Positions 50,446-63,560 of a stretch of 64,000 nt of DNA are shown here, one piece after another. The translations under genes and the position numbers were made by a program. The stretch's first letter is position 1. Every line of letters begins with the position of its first letter. Source of the DNA: Cacajao melanocephalus (lineage: Eukaryota > Chordata > Mammalia > Primates > Pitheciidae); assembly GCA_963573385.1 (NCBI GenBank), contig CAUYLG010022104.1, forward strand, positions 1 to 64,000, written 5' to 3'. The notes below the pieces were generated by a model. It was given only the letters and a program-made list of their open reading frames with translations, did no database searches and was not told the DNA's origin.

Positions 50446-50545
50446 CCTCTTTCTCTTCCTCTTTCTTTCTCTCTTACATTCTTTGTTTTTTTTTATTCTT
50501 TCACTCTTTCTTTCCTCTTTTCTTTTTCTTTCTTTCAAAAAAAAA
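50446..50545 (+). repeat. CT-rich simple sequence
   Basis: Imperfect CTTT and CCTCTTT units follow the Alu 3' end. Confidence 0.8.
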
Positions 50546-51394
50546 GATATAACCAATTTTTATAATGCATATGTACAAGTTTGCTGATATCTATGAAATT
50601 TGATGGTTAATTGAAGGTTTAAGGAGAAGTGGAGAGTTAATTTATGTCAGTTATTGTACCCACATTTTCTTGTGGCTTTTCTAGCATTATTCAGCTAAAT
50701 ACAAAATATTATTTCTTCATATGTAATGGATAAATAATCCAAACAGATCTTGTAGTATTTTATTTTCTTTTGAATAAAGAAGGGGAAAATGAAGATCTCG
50801 TAGTTCTAGTTTATATAAAAACCAGGCATAAATATTCTTACCATAGGATGTCAGGTTGACATTGGAAGGTCATTCTCCTGGTACACTTAGATTTCTTATC
50901 TTTTCCTGGTTTGTTATTATTTCTTTCTTTTTTTTTTTTTGGCAGCATCTCACTCTGCTGTCTGTACTGCAGTGCACTGGTGGGATCTCAAACATTTCTT
51001 CGTTCTCTCTTTACACTTTACCTTTTTCCTCTCTTCTTTTCACCTTCTCTATTTTGTCCTACTGTCTACCAAGCTTCAGCCCTGTGGGCAGCATCCTGTG
51101 GATTTTGCTTAGTCTGTGGTGACCTTTGGGGCTGAAGAATAGAGCAGCATTTGGTTGATCAAAACCAGGTTGGAACTACTGGCATGTCTCTTGTGTGCAT
51201 AATTACTCTTTAGAGTTCTTTTTCATTTTTGGTATTTCTGGTGAATTGTCTCTATTGTGCTGATGTATTAGTTCCTTATTTGAACACTTACGCAGCTGCA
51301 AATGTTTAACTTAGGAAACAAAAATCTCATGGACATGGACTTTCAGTCTCACAAGTTTGAAGAATTTTCTTCTAAAAGCGTATTTCATATTTGT
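50546..51394. other. AT-rich spacer with an Alu scrap
   Basis: At 50928-51000, poly-T and 'gcatctcactctgctg' then 'cagtgcactggtgggatc' resemble the start of a diverged antisense Alu. The rest is not recognised. Confidence 0.45.
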
Positions 51395-52165
51395 GTTTTC
51401 TATTTGTAGAGTTAGAGGGTACAAATGCAGTTTTGTTACATGTATATTTTGTGTAGTAGTAAAGTCTGAAAACATCACCCAAATAGTGAACGTCGTACCC
51501 AATTGATAATTTTTTAACCTTCATTCCCCTCACATCTTTTGGAGTCTGCACTATTTTCTCAATCTGTATGTCTGTATATACCCATTGTTTAGCTCCCACT
51601 TACATGTGAGAACATGCAGTAGTTGATTTCCTGTTTCTGAGTTGTTTCCCTTAGAATAATGGCCTCCAGTTCTGTTCATGTTGCTGTAAAGTCATTTTAC
51701 TATTTTCTGGAGTAGTAATCCATGATGTACACATGTGTGTGTGTATGCGTGTTTGTGTGTGTACACGTCACCTTTTTAATCCAGTCATCAGTTGGTGAAC
51801 ACTTAGGTTGATTTCATAGTTTTGCTCTTGTGAATAGTGCTGTGACAAACATATAAGTACAGGTAGGAATCATTTTGCTTTGATTTCTTTCTCTTTTGTG
51901 TATAGCCAGTGGTGAGATTGCTAGATCGAATGGTAGTTCTAGTTTTAGTTCTTTGAGAAATCTCCATACTGATTACTGATTTCTATAAAATTTGTATTTC
52001 CACCAACAGTGTATAAGAGTTCCCTTTCTCTGCATCCTTGCCACCATCTGTTGTTTGTGGACTTTTTAGTAATAGCCATTCTGACTGGTGTAAGATGATA
52101 TCTCATTGTGGTTTTCATTTGCATTTCTCTGATCATTCGTGATGTTCAGCAGTTTTTCATAGTTG
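51395..52165 (-). mobile_element. L1 (PB/MA-type) 3' part, antisense
   Basis: Reverse L1: 'cacttacatgtgagaacatg', 'gtgaatagtgctgtgacaa', 'gagaaatctccatactgatt' and 'gatatctcattgtggtttt'. A TG-rich run at 51733-51765 sits where L1 has 'gtatatgtgcc'. Stops disrupt ORF2. Confidence 0.88.
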
Positions 52166-53554
52166 GTTGGCTGAAAAGTATAGTTTTAAATGGGTCTCTG
52201 AGTAAATACACAAAATATTCCATGACACTACTGTTCAGGCAAAATGTCACTAAAGCAAATAAACATAAGAAATTAGAAAAACAAAAAAACTAAGCTTTTA
52301 TTTTCTGCCTACACAACCACTTTAGTAAAGAGTGAAATAAAATATTATGATTATTCTATATATTTCATATTTTGTATGCTTTCTGTTCAATGAATAACCT
52401 ACAGTTATACATGAAATTGTAAAAGGTAAAATAAATTTATTTTCCATACTAAGTAATGCCTGAATTAAGAAAGTTTCAAGAAAATGATAAAATATATTTT
52501 ATAAGCCAATTTTAAAATTTCATCCTTTGGTAATCTGTGTGTCTGGGTATGCACACACACATACCCACAAACACACACGCACATACACTATCATTTGGTA
52601 ATAATGTTATCTCTTTATCTGATATCCTAATACTATATTATCATGATATCACATTTTATAGATGTCCCCATGATCTTAAGAACAATGCTAAGTGAGGGAT
52701 AATAGATATTTTGATGTGTGTCACCTTGATGCATACATTAAAAATTCTGAAGAATTGGTAAGATTATTTTAAGTATGTATTTTTGCAACCAAATCTAATT
52801 AAAAATCAAATTCACAGTGTATGGTAAATTAATATAACTACAAATTAAAGTGATTGCTATAATATAAATATATGCATGTGTGTCTATATGTTTATATGCA
52901 AACGTGTAGTACATGTACATATAACCTGGAGAACTTAGGTTTTGCTAATGACCATTCTAATTAAAATAATATCCATGATAATTAAAGAAGATTGTCATAA
53001 ACCTATGATTGGCTTTTCTTCACATTCTTTTGGCTTGATGTTTTAGTGATATTTCCAAAAATAGATGGAGATGGTTAAAGAAGATGCTACACATACATTT
53101 TGTTCCTGACCTAGTACCGTTGCTACAGAGACCTAATGGCCAAAGGTAACCTTAGTCATGGGTACTGCACAAATGAGAAGCAGCATCATGAAGAATGCAG
53201 GCCCTTTTCACTGTCTCCTTTTGTTTTTCTTATGAGTTTCATCAGTAATATGGTTTTAGTGTGAATGAGAGAACAGTTTTCTGGACTTTATATGACTGCT
53301 TTTTCAAAAACAGTAACTTTGACTTTAATTAGAGAAAAATGACAGAATGTTCAGAAATTGTAATCTGCTTAGTCAGAAGTAAAGCAAAGGCAAACCCTAT
53401 GTAGTGTTTTATTTTTTGTATTATTGTTCTAAAATCTTTTATGCCATGTGTTAAGCGGTGTGCGGGGGAAAGCTATTAAGGTAATATCTCAAAAGCTGGC
53501 AGTGTAATTCAGTTTAGAGGGGAAACATTTTAGTTCTTAAAAAAATACTTTGAA
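52166..53554. other. 1.4 kb AT-rich DNA
   Basis: No repeat named except a CA-rich run at 52546-52588. No open frame beyond about 60 codons. Confidence 0.5.
52546..52588. repeat. interrupted (CA)n
   Basis: CA dinucleotides broken by TAC and CAC steps. Confidence 0.85.
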
Positions 53555-54837
<1,283 letters not shown>

Positions 54838-55745
54838 TACATTTATGTATTCAGCAACAATTTTGGAGCCCAATTATGTGCTAAGCATGCACGAGTTGCT
54901 GGATAAACTATGTTGAGTGAAAGAAAGAAAAGAAAAAGATTTTGTTGAGTTTTATTTAGCTTATAGAGTATGGAAGTCGGGAAGTAACAGGTAAATACAT
55001 AATTGCAACTGTGATGAATTTCTGTAAAAATGAACAGAATCAGTGATAGTGAATAATTGATTAAGAGATGTATTTTAATGTTATGGTTAAGGAAGGCCAC
55101 TCTGAACAGGAAGGTGTTCCACAGAGACCTGAAGCAAAGACTATCCATGAAGAGAGAGAAGGTGTCCCACTCTATCAGTTTCTTATCACTGCTATAACAA
55201 CTGCAAACCTGGTGGCTTGAAACAACAGAAATGCGTTCTTTCACAATTTTGGAGGTTAGACATCCCATAGGAAGGTGTAAGCAGGGTTAGTTCTCTCTGG
55301 AGGCTGTGAAGGAGAATGGAATGCATACCTCACTGGTAGCAGCCTGCAATTTGAGCAGGCTGATGTTGCTGGGTTTGTAGATTTATGCTCCCGTCTCATC
55401 CTCTGTCTTCACATTGTCTTCAGCCCTGAAAATTTCTGTGTTTCAAGTCTCCCTCTGCCTTTCTCTTTTAAGGAAACTGTCATTGGATTTAGGAACCACC
55501 CTAAATCCAAGGTGAACTAATTTGAGATTCTGAATTATATCTGCGAAACCTCCTCTTGAAAAACAGGGACATTTGCAGGTCCTAAGAGTTAGGACATGGG
55601 TGTATCTAGGGGACTGGTGAGGGGGAATTCAAATAATCACACTAGGCAGAAGGCCTAGCATGTGCAAAGATGAGGATGTGGTAAAGAGCTTTGTGCATGA
55701 AAGAAATGGAACATTTTGGGTGATCGGGAGAACGGGTCAGAAGTC
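54838..55745 (-). mobile_element. L2 LINE, antisense, split by an MLT1-like LTR
   Basis: Left part: 'tattcagcaacaattttgg', 'gtgctaagcatgcacgag' and 'aaggccactctgaacagg'. After the LTR: 'ggcagaaggcctagcatgtg' and 'caaagatgaggatgtgg'. The halves are consecutive in reverse L2. Confidence 0.7.
55171..55640 (-). mobile_element. MLT1-like MaLR LTR, antisense
   Basis: 'tcactgctataacaactgc', 'ggtggcttgaaacaacag', 'cacaattttggaggttag' and 'ggaaccaccctaaatcc' match reverse MLT1 text. It splits the L2, so it is younger. Confidence 0.75.
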
Positions 55746-58279
55746 AGTTGATGTGATAAGCAGTGTTGTATTGCCACCTATGTCTGTGAATGAAACTACA
55801 GAATAAGCTCCAAGTGGATTTTCAGAAGAATAGGAAATAGTTCGAGCTTTTAAGACCTGGAATGGGGGTTGAAATTCTCTGGTAAATCCATGTAGCACTC
55901 TGGTTACTAATAACTGTGATTAATTATAATAGTATCAAATGTCTTGTGACATTGAGCTTACTCTAAGTGGATATGCTACAAACTTATGTGTAAATTTTTT
56001 TCTGAAGTTACTGCTTTCATTTTTCTTATGTATTCTAAAAGGGTCATTTCTCCACGGCCTTGCTTTTCACGCGTTGTGACTATATTCTACTTCCGAGGCC
56101 ATTTTCCACATCACATCTATGACAAAGTGAACCTAATTCATAGTGCAGTATTCCTTGGGTTATATAAACCATTCAGGCCTTTTCCTGTGATGTCTAATAG
56201 GAGATACTACATTGAATTTGTGTAGTTGTAAATATCACCACATTGAAAAGTCTCTTTAGGTCACTTCTCTAAGATATGCCAGTATTATTCAGTTTAAAGT
56301 AGAATACAAATAACCCGTTTTGGAGTCTTACTGAATATGAAAAATAATCCTGTACAAGTAAACAAATTCTATTCACATCAGTTTTGTCTCCTATTAAGGA
56401 ATACACTGTAAGCCCTTTCCTCAATGAGTGCCACTTTATACAAAGGAAGAAAACATACAAAAGGCAGAACTGTGCTACCCAATTACAGCTGATGGCTTCA
56501 TTAAGCGCAAGTAAAAAAGAGACCTATTTTAACCTCTTGGATATAACTGTCCTACTTCCCTAGCCAATAATGTATTTCTGAGATTACTGACATCCCAGTA
56601 GCAAACTTGCCTCCAGCTAGGTTCAAAATCATTCTCTGGCATCTTTTTATTAATGTCAGCCACTAACCTCGATCCTGAAATACTAGTAACGTTAATAAAC
56701 CCACTTTAGGAACTTTTTTGATCAAATGATAATTTTTAAATATTCCTGAATATTTTCTATTAGCAGATTCACTGCTTTTAATTTCTTCTGAAAGTTATTT
56801 CTTCAACAGCAGCATTCCTATAGGAAAACCAATTAATTACCAGTTTAAGTGTTGAGAGTTTAACACTGAGAAAGTAATTGGAGAATGGAATAGAACAAAG
56901 TTAATTTACTCTAACATAGACTGGGTACCCTTTTATTTTTATTTTTTTGCAAAGCGAAATGGGAGTAAATATTAAAAAATTGAAATTGGTCTTTATATTA
57001 AGCATTTAACTTTTAAAAACATGATTTATAGGAAAGAAAATGTCTGTACTTTCATGAGGATTTTCCTCACGTTTATTTGACCAAATGTGCGATACACATT
57101 GAAGGACTTTAGGGAGACATGTAATAATTTTTGATAATTTAATTGGGAAACTTAAAAATTACAAGAAGGATAAATAATTCATTTATCCACAATGGCTCAT
57201 AGATAAATGAAAAAACTATAATACAACTTCCTATAAAGGAGAAACTGGGATGTGCCTCACTGCTAAAGTAAAACCTGACCTCAAAAAAGGAAATTTAGAA
57301 AATAAGCTTTTTTGTTGAGGTGGCATTTAATTATGCCTAAGAAAATAGCCATGCCTTATGACAAATGTGAGGTTATGACTATTTTGTGGAATTTTTTTTT
57401 AAATCATGCTCATGTTAGATTTATTTTTTCCATTAAAATATCAAAACCTCCTCAGCAATTTCTGTCTCTTAAAATAATTATAAGTTATTGGCTTGTTGCA
57501 TTTTTAATATTTAACTTGAAGCTTGTATTTTATCTTGAATAATTAGAAAATGAACTTAAAGTATTTTATCTTGAATAATTAGAAAATGTTGTATTTTATC
57601 TTGAATAATTAGAAAATGAACTTAAAGTAATAAAACATTTTCATCCCATTTCTATTTTATTACTTTCATTGTCTTTCCTTTTGGATAAGTAAATGTATGT
57701 TTGTGGTGTGGGGACAAAATTTAGAGCAGGAAAAAAAAAGCAACAAAAGGAATACTCCTCTCATTCATTAAAACGCTTTCAAACAAATAATGTTGTAGTC
57801 ATATGAAGGTCAAACTAGAGTTATTTTTGGATATAAGAAACAAGCAAGAGCATGAAGCCTTTTTTTATTAATGTCTTTTGTAGAAAAGATTAGATTTTCA
57901 TTTACAAATAATTTTGTTTTAAAAAGCAAAAAAAAAAAAAAAAACATGTTGTGAAAAATAAGTCTTATATTCTTGTGACTTTTCCTTCTGATCCCTGAGT
58001 AAAGTTACCTGGTTTCCCTTCTGGCATATCTGATTACTCAGTGTACTCCTGAGAGTGAACGAGAAAATTTCAGTTCCATGGTATTCTTTATCTCACCTGT
58101 CCATTCTCATTCTTCTAGCATCACTTTTCTCTTGGGATTTAAACATAAATTAAAAATTTTTATACTTGTGACAACTATCAAATGTCCTGCTCAGCAAGAT
58201 AATAACATAGGATTTCTCATGGTTTGTTTACATATTATAGATTATTTTTATGCCTTTATCTTGAACTGTCAGAGAAAAA
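55746..58279. other. 2.5 kb AT-rich DNA with a minisatellite
   Basis: No gene or named dispersed repeat seen. It holds the three-copy repeat at 57524-57626 and a 17-base A run near 57931. Confidence 0.5.
57524..57626 (+). repeat. three-copy tandem repeat, 36/30/36 bases
   Basis: The unit 'gtattttatcttgaataatt' plus 'agaaaatgaacttaaa' occurs at 57525-57560 and 57591-57626, and a 30-base version ending 'agaaaatgtt' at 57561-57590. Shared parts are identical. Confidence 0.93.
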
Positions 58280-58790
58280 CTACACTCGAAAGTTAAGCAG
58301 GCAAGTAAGACTTTATTCAAGATTATTATAATAGAGGATAGAGATTGAACTCAACTGGTGACATAAAAGGCTGGGGAATTTTTAGGTGCAGCTTGGGCTA
58401 GTGGAAAAGTACTGAGAGAGTAAGCACGGGAGGTTAGTCGTTGGGATTAGGCCATCTGTGTTTGCTAATTGCCAAATATGAAGTTTGACTCATAACCTCT
58501 CGCAGAAACTGGAGCACTATTATTCTTGATTGTATTTCAAAGGGCTGACTCCCAGGTACTTGAAAAAGACATTCCTGGGTTATAAAACTGGCAAAAGGTT
58601 GAGAGAAGATTTCATCTCACAGGAGAGAAAAGTTGCATGTTTTCTAAAGTAAATACTCTACAAAAAAGGAGATCAGGAAGAAGCCTGTCCATAGTTTAGT
58701 CAAGCTGAGAACCTTTTTGGTCAAAACTAACTCCAAGATCTATTCACTGGCCACGTCTCCTAATAAAATATTGTTTTGGCAAAAGGTTAT
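58280..58790 (-). mobile_element. possible ERV LTR, antisense
   Basis: 'gaaaaactacactcgaaag', 'gtaagactttattcaagat' (AATAAA on the minus strand) and the following text suggest an LTR read in reverse. Family and edges are uncertain. Confidence 0.4.
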
Positions 58791-58917
58791 TTTATTTCCA
58801 AGCACGATATCAGAGCTAACTAACACTTAGGCTCATCAGCATTTTAAACATGAATATAGTTATACTGCTGTCATCGCTTGTGGGCGTTACCTCTGTATTT
58901 TAAACTTACAAAGCATA

Positions 58918-59293
58918 ATTGTTAAGGATATAATTGTGTCCCTGCCAACATTCATATATTGAAGTTCTAATCCCCAAAGTTGATTGTATTTGGAGCTAGG
59001 GCTTTTGGGAGGTAACTAAGGTTAAATGAGATTCTGAGAATGTGGTCCTAATCTGATAAGATCAGTGGCCTTAAAAGAAGAGAAACAGACAGAGTTCTCT
59101 CCCTCACTTTCTGCCACATGAGGACACAGTTAGAAGTTAGCTGTCTGCAAGCCAGGAAGAGAGTGCTCACCAGATCTGGACCATGCTGGCACCCTGATCT
59201 CACCAGTTTTCATAAGTATGAGAAATAAATTTTTGTTGTTTAAGCCACCCAGTCCATGATATTTTTAGAGCTATCTGAGCTGACTAGCATAAT
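58918..59293 (+). mobile_element. MLT1-like MaLR LTR, sense
   Basis: 'gatataattgtgtccctgcc', 'gtatttggagctagggctt', 'ccacatgaggacacag' and 'gttgtttaagccacccagtc' are in MLT1 order. Solo LTR. Confidence 0.8.
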
Positions 59294-59367
59294 AATGAAA
59301 ACAGTGTACTTCAAAGTAACACAAATATAATATCCTCAGAAGCTTAGGCTTAAGAATTACTTATCTA

Positions 59368-59587
59368 GGCCAGGCACGGTGGCTCACTCCTGTAATCTCA
59401 GCAGTTTGGGAGGCCGAGGCAGGTGGATCACCTGAGTTTAGGAGTTTGAGACCAGCATGGCCAACATGGTGAAACCCTGTCTCTACTAAAAATACAAAAT
59501 AGCCAATTGTAGTGGCGGGTGCCTGTAATCCCAGCTACTTGGGAGGCTGAGGTGGGAGAATCACTTGAACTCGGAAGGTGGAGGTTA
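59368..59587 (+). mobile_element. Alu, 3' third deleted
   Basis: 'ggccaggcacggtggctcac' to 'gaactcggaaggtggaggtt', then it stops abruptly with no tail and passes straight into THE1 LTR text. The end was lost by deletion, not at insertion. Confidence 0.93.
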
Positions 59588-59741
59588 AACCATTAGATCT
59601 GATGAGAACTCACTATCACAAGAACAGGATGGGGGAAACCACTCCCATAATCCAGTCACCTCCTACCAGGTCCCTCCTTGACATATGGGGATTACAATTC
59701 AAGATGAGATTTGGACAGGAACAGAAAGCCAAATCATATCA
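59588..59741 (-). repeat. 3' LTR fragment of the THE1 provirus
   Basis: Only the first 154 bases (U3 side) of the minus-strand LTR remain: 'gatctgatgagaactcac' to 'ccaaatcatatca'. Confidence 0.9.
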
Positions 59742-60507
59742 TTCTGTCCCTGGCCTCACCCAAATCTCATGCCATTCTCACACTGCAAAATCAATAATGC
59801 CTTTGCACAGTCTGCCAAAGCCTTGACTCATTTCAGCATTAACTCAGAAGTCCAAGATCAGTGTGTAATCTTAGACAAGGTAAGTCCCTGCCTATGAGCC
59901 CGTAAAATCAAACACAAGTTAGTTACTTCTGAGTTACAATGGGGGTACAGGCATTGGGTGAATGTTCCCATTCCAAATGAGAGAAATTGGGTAAAACAAA
60001 GGGGCCATAGGCCCCATGCAAGTTCTAAACCTTACAGGGCATTCATTAAATCTTAAAACTCCAAAATAATCTCCTTTAACTCCATTTCTCATGTCTAGGG
60101 CATGCTGATACAAGGGGTAGGTGCCCAAGGCCTTGGACAGCTGCTCTTGTGGCTCTGCAGGGTACAGCCCCCACAGCTGCTTTCATGGGTTGAGTGCCTG
60201 CAACTTTTCCAACTGCACAGTGCAAACTCTGGGGGATCTGCCATTCTGGGGTCTGGAGGATGGTGGCCCTCTTCCAACGGCTCCAGGGACTCTCTGTGGG
60301 GACTCTACCCCACACTTACCCTCTGCATTGCCCTAGTAGGGTCCTCTATGATAGCTCTGCCCCAAAGCAGACTTCTGACTAGACATTCAGTCATTATCGA
60401 ACATCCTCTGAAATCTAGGTGCAGGCTCTCAAAGCTCATCTCTTGTCTTCTGTGCACCCACAGGACGAACACCACATGGAATCCAGCAAGGCTTGGGGAT
60501 TGTACTT

Positions 60508-60948
60508 TCAGAAGCTATGGCCCAAGCTGTACCTTGGTCCCTTTTCGGCATGGTTGGAGCTGGAGTGGCTGGGACACAGGGCATCATGTCCCAAGGCTGC
60601 ACACAGCATCAGGGCCCTGGGCATGGCCCATGAAATCATTTTCTTCCTCCTAGGTCTCTGGGCCTCTGATAGGAAGGACTGCCATGAAGATCTCTGAAAT
60701 GCCTTGGAGACATTTTCTCCGCTGTCTTGGCTATTAACATTCAGCTCCTGGTTACTTATGCTAATTTCTGCAGCTAGCTTAAGCCTGAATTTTTCCCCAG
60801 AAAATGGGTTTTTCTTTACTGCCACATGGCAAGGCTGCAAATTTTCCAAACCTTTATACTCTGCTTCCCTTTTAAACGTAAGATCCGATTTCAAACCATC
60901 TCTTTGTGAATGCATATTACTGTACAGTTTTAGAAAAAGCCAGGTCAC
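60508..60948 (-). pseudogene. open frame in the THE1 internal region
   Basis: A 146-codon frame in the sense direction of the provirus starts MTWLFLKLYSNMHSQ. MaLR internal regions keep only decayed gag-like sequence. I do not recognise a conserved domain. A 183-codon frame on the opposite strand (60102-60653) overlaps it, so openness alone is weak evidence. Confidence 0.4.
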
Positions 60949-61336
60949 ATCTTGACTGCTTTGCTGCTTAGAAATTTCTTCTACCAGATATTATCTCTCT
61001 CAAGTACAAAGTTCTACAGATATCTAAGGCAGGGGCAAAATGCTGCCAGTCTCTTTGTTAAAACATGACAAGAGTCACCTTTATTTCAGTTCCCAGAAAG
61101 TTCCTTATCTCCATCTGAGACCACCTCAGCTTAAATTTCATTTTCCATCTCACTATCAGCATTTTGGTCAAAGCCATCCAATAAGTCTTCAGAAAATTTC
61201 AAACTTTCCCACAACTTCCTGCCTTCTTCTGAGCCCTGCACACTGTTTCAACATCTGCCCGTTTTCCAGTTCCAAAGTTGCTTCTACATTTTCAGGTTAT
61301 CTCTATAGCAGTATCCCACTGCTGGTAACAATTTTC

Positions 61337-61682
61337 TGTATTAGTTTGTTTTCACACTGCTATAAAGAACTTTCTGAGACTGGGTAATTTACAAACAAAA
61401 GATGTTTAATCAACTCACAGTTCCACATGGCTGGGAATGCCTCAGGAAACTTACAATCCTGCCAGAAGTGAAAGGGGAAACAAGGCACATCTTATATGAT
61501 GACAGGAGAAAGAGCAAAAGAGGAAGTGACAGATCTCATGAGATGTCACTCACTATCACAACAACAGCATGGGAGAAACTGCCCCCATGATCCATTTACC
61601 TCCAGCCAGGTCCCTCCCTGGACATATGGGGGTTACAATTCAAAATAAGATTTGGGTGGAGTCACAGAGCCAAACCATATCA
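61337..61682 (-). repeat. 5' LTR of the THE1 provirus
   Basis: A complete LTR, 'tgtattagtttgttttcac' to 'gccaaaccatatca' in reverse complement. It carries the U3-R-U5 of the element. Confidence 0.93.
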
Positions 61683-61687
61683 TTCTC

Positions 61688-61797
61688 CCTCAGAGATTCT
61701 GATTTAATTGATTTAGGTAGAGTCTGAGCATCTACATTTTTTAACAAAAATCATGAAATGATTCTAATGTTCAGCCAAGTCTAGGACTTACTGTTTT
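61688..61797 (+). mobile_element. MER5A fragment (right half)
   Basis: 'cagagattctgatttaattg', 'agagtctgagcatctac' and 'gattctaatgttcagccaag' match the second half of MER5A. It starts next to the THE1 5' LTR. The first half is not found left of the provirus. Confidence 0.75.
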
Positions 61798-61984
61798 AAG
61801 TGTCTCTCTGGTTGATGTCACTTCTAGTGCTGTAATTATTATCCTTAAGTAGTGAATCTATATGTGTGTATTTTAGGCTTTGGAAATTTTCAGTCTTCGT
61901 ACGTAAATGACTGTTAGAGTTTTTAGCACATTTGAGATCTTGAAACTGGCCGTGAACATCACACCTATACTAACACATAGCATA

Positions 61985-62475
61985 TGTGATATTTAATTTT
62001 ATGTGTCAACTTGACTGCAACACAGGGTACTGGATTAAACATTATTTCAGGGTGTGTTTGTAAGGGTGTTTGTGGATGAGATTAGCATTTGAATTTTCTC
62101 AGTAAATTAGATTATGTTCCCCAATGTGGGTGGGTACTATCCAATCTGTTGATGGCCTGGATAGAACAAAATAATAAAAGAAGGAGAAATTTGCTTATTT
62201 TTCTTTTTAAGTTTCCTACCTGCCTGCTTGAGCTGAACCTGTCTTCTCCTGCCCTTGTACCAGGATGTACACCATCAACTCCCCTGCTTCTTAGGCCTTC
62301 AGACTTGCACTAGAATTATATTGTCAGATTTCTTGAGTTTCCAGTTTGTAGACTGCAGATCATCGGACTTGTCAGCATCCAAAATTGCATGAGCCAATGT
62401 CTGACAAAATGTGTGTGAGATCTCTAGATACAGGTCTCCTGTTGGTTATGTTTCTCTGGACAAACCTGAAAAATA
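61985..62475 (+). mobile_element. old interspersed repeat, probably LTR-type
   Basis: 'aattttatgtgtcaacttga', 'gtgtgtttgtaagggtg', 'gatgagattagcatttgaa', 'ccaatgtgggtgggtac' and 'ggttatgtttctctgg' form a familiar dispersed repeat in sense. I cannot name the family with confidence. Confidence 0.6.
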
Positions 62476-62539
62476 TAGTATAGTTTAATGTAACCAAAAA
62501 TATTAGAAGTGATTTAGTCGCCGTAAAGATAGATCTAGT

Positions 62540-63560
62540 AGCCTTTTTATAACTTTTATTTTAGATTCAGGGGTGCAGGTGCAGGTTTGTTATATAGGTA
62601 AATTGTGTGTCACGGGGGTTTGGTGTACAGATTATTTCATCACCCAGGTAATAAGCACAGTGCCTAATAGGTAGTTCTTTGAAACTCACCCTCCTCCTAC
62701 TCTCCACCCTCAAATAAGCTCCAGTGTCTATTGTTCTTTATGTTCATTTGTACTCAGTGTTTAGCTTCCACTTGTAAGTGAGAACATGTGATATTTGGTT
62801 TTGTGTTCCTATGTTAGTGCACTTAGTATAATGGTTTCCAGTTTCATCCATATTGCTTAAAAAGATCATGATCTCATTCTCTTTATGGCTGTCTAGTATT
62901 CCATGGTATGTACATACCACTTTTTGTTTAACCAGTCTAGCATTGCTGGGCATTTAGGTTGATTCCATGTCTTTACTATTGTGAATAATGCTGCGATGAA
63001 CATACCTGTACATGTGTCTTTATGATAGAATAATGTATATTCCTTTCGGTATATACCCAATAATGGAATTGCTGGGTCTAATGGTAATTCTGTTTTAAGT
63101 TCTTCAAGAAATCTCCAAACTGCTTTCCACAATGGCTGAACTAATTCACATTCCTACCTACCAGTGCATAAGTATTTATTTTTCTCCACAACCTTGCCAG
63201 CACCTGTTATTTTTTGACTCTTTTATAATAATCATTTTAACTGGTATGAGATGGTGTCTCATTGTGGTTTTGATTTACATTTCTCTAATGATTAGTTATG
63301 TTGAGCATTTCTTCATATGCTTCTTGGCCACATGTTTATCTTCTTTTAAAAAGTATCTGTTCATGTCCTTGGCCCACTTTTTAATGGCTTTTTTTTCTTG
63401 TTAATTTGTTTGAGTTTCTCATAGATTCTGGATATTAGACCTTGGACAAATGCATAGTTTGCAAGTATTTTTTCTCATTTTATAGGTTGCGTGTTTATTA
63501 TGTTCACAGTTTCTTTTACTGTGCAGAATCTCTTTAGTTTAATTAGATCTCATTTGTCCC
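62540..63560 (-). mobile_element. L1 (PA/PB-type) 3' kilobase, antisense
   Basis: Reverse L1: 'gattcaggggtgcaggtgc', 'cacttgtaagtgagaacatg', 'aataatgctgcgatgaaca', 'atacccaataatggaattgc' and 'ttcatgtccttggcccac'. Translation of 62893-63132 gives LDPAIPLLGIYRKEYT, the C-terminal ORF2 signature. It is 5'-truncated at 63560. Confidence 0.93.

Larger units (their letters stand above)
59588..61682 (-). mobile_element. THE1 (MaLR) provirus, minus strand, left LTR truncated
   Basis: On the minus strand the order is 5' LTR (61682 to 61337, complete, 346 bases), internal region (61336 to 59742, about 1.6 kb, normal THE1 length) and a partial 3' LTR (59741 to 59588). Landmarks: 'cacactgctataaagaactt' and 'caaaccatatca' in the LTR, and 'catctgagaccacctcagc' and 'cactatcagcattttggtc' in the internal region. 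MaLR elements lack working pol and env and moved with help from other elements. Missing LTR half: see findings. Confidence 0.92.

Noticed and set aside
50446..50545. possible separate transposon at the CT-rich stretch
   Set aside because: The sequence is simple CT-rich repeat following the Alu 3' end, with no element structure.
60102..60653. 183-codon plus-strand frame
   Set aside because: It is antisense to the THE1 provirus, so it has no expected coding origin.
62893..63132. 79-codon frame with ORF2-like protein
   Set aside because: It is a real L1 ORF2 fragment but is part of a dead, 5'-truncated L1, so it is not listed as a gene.
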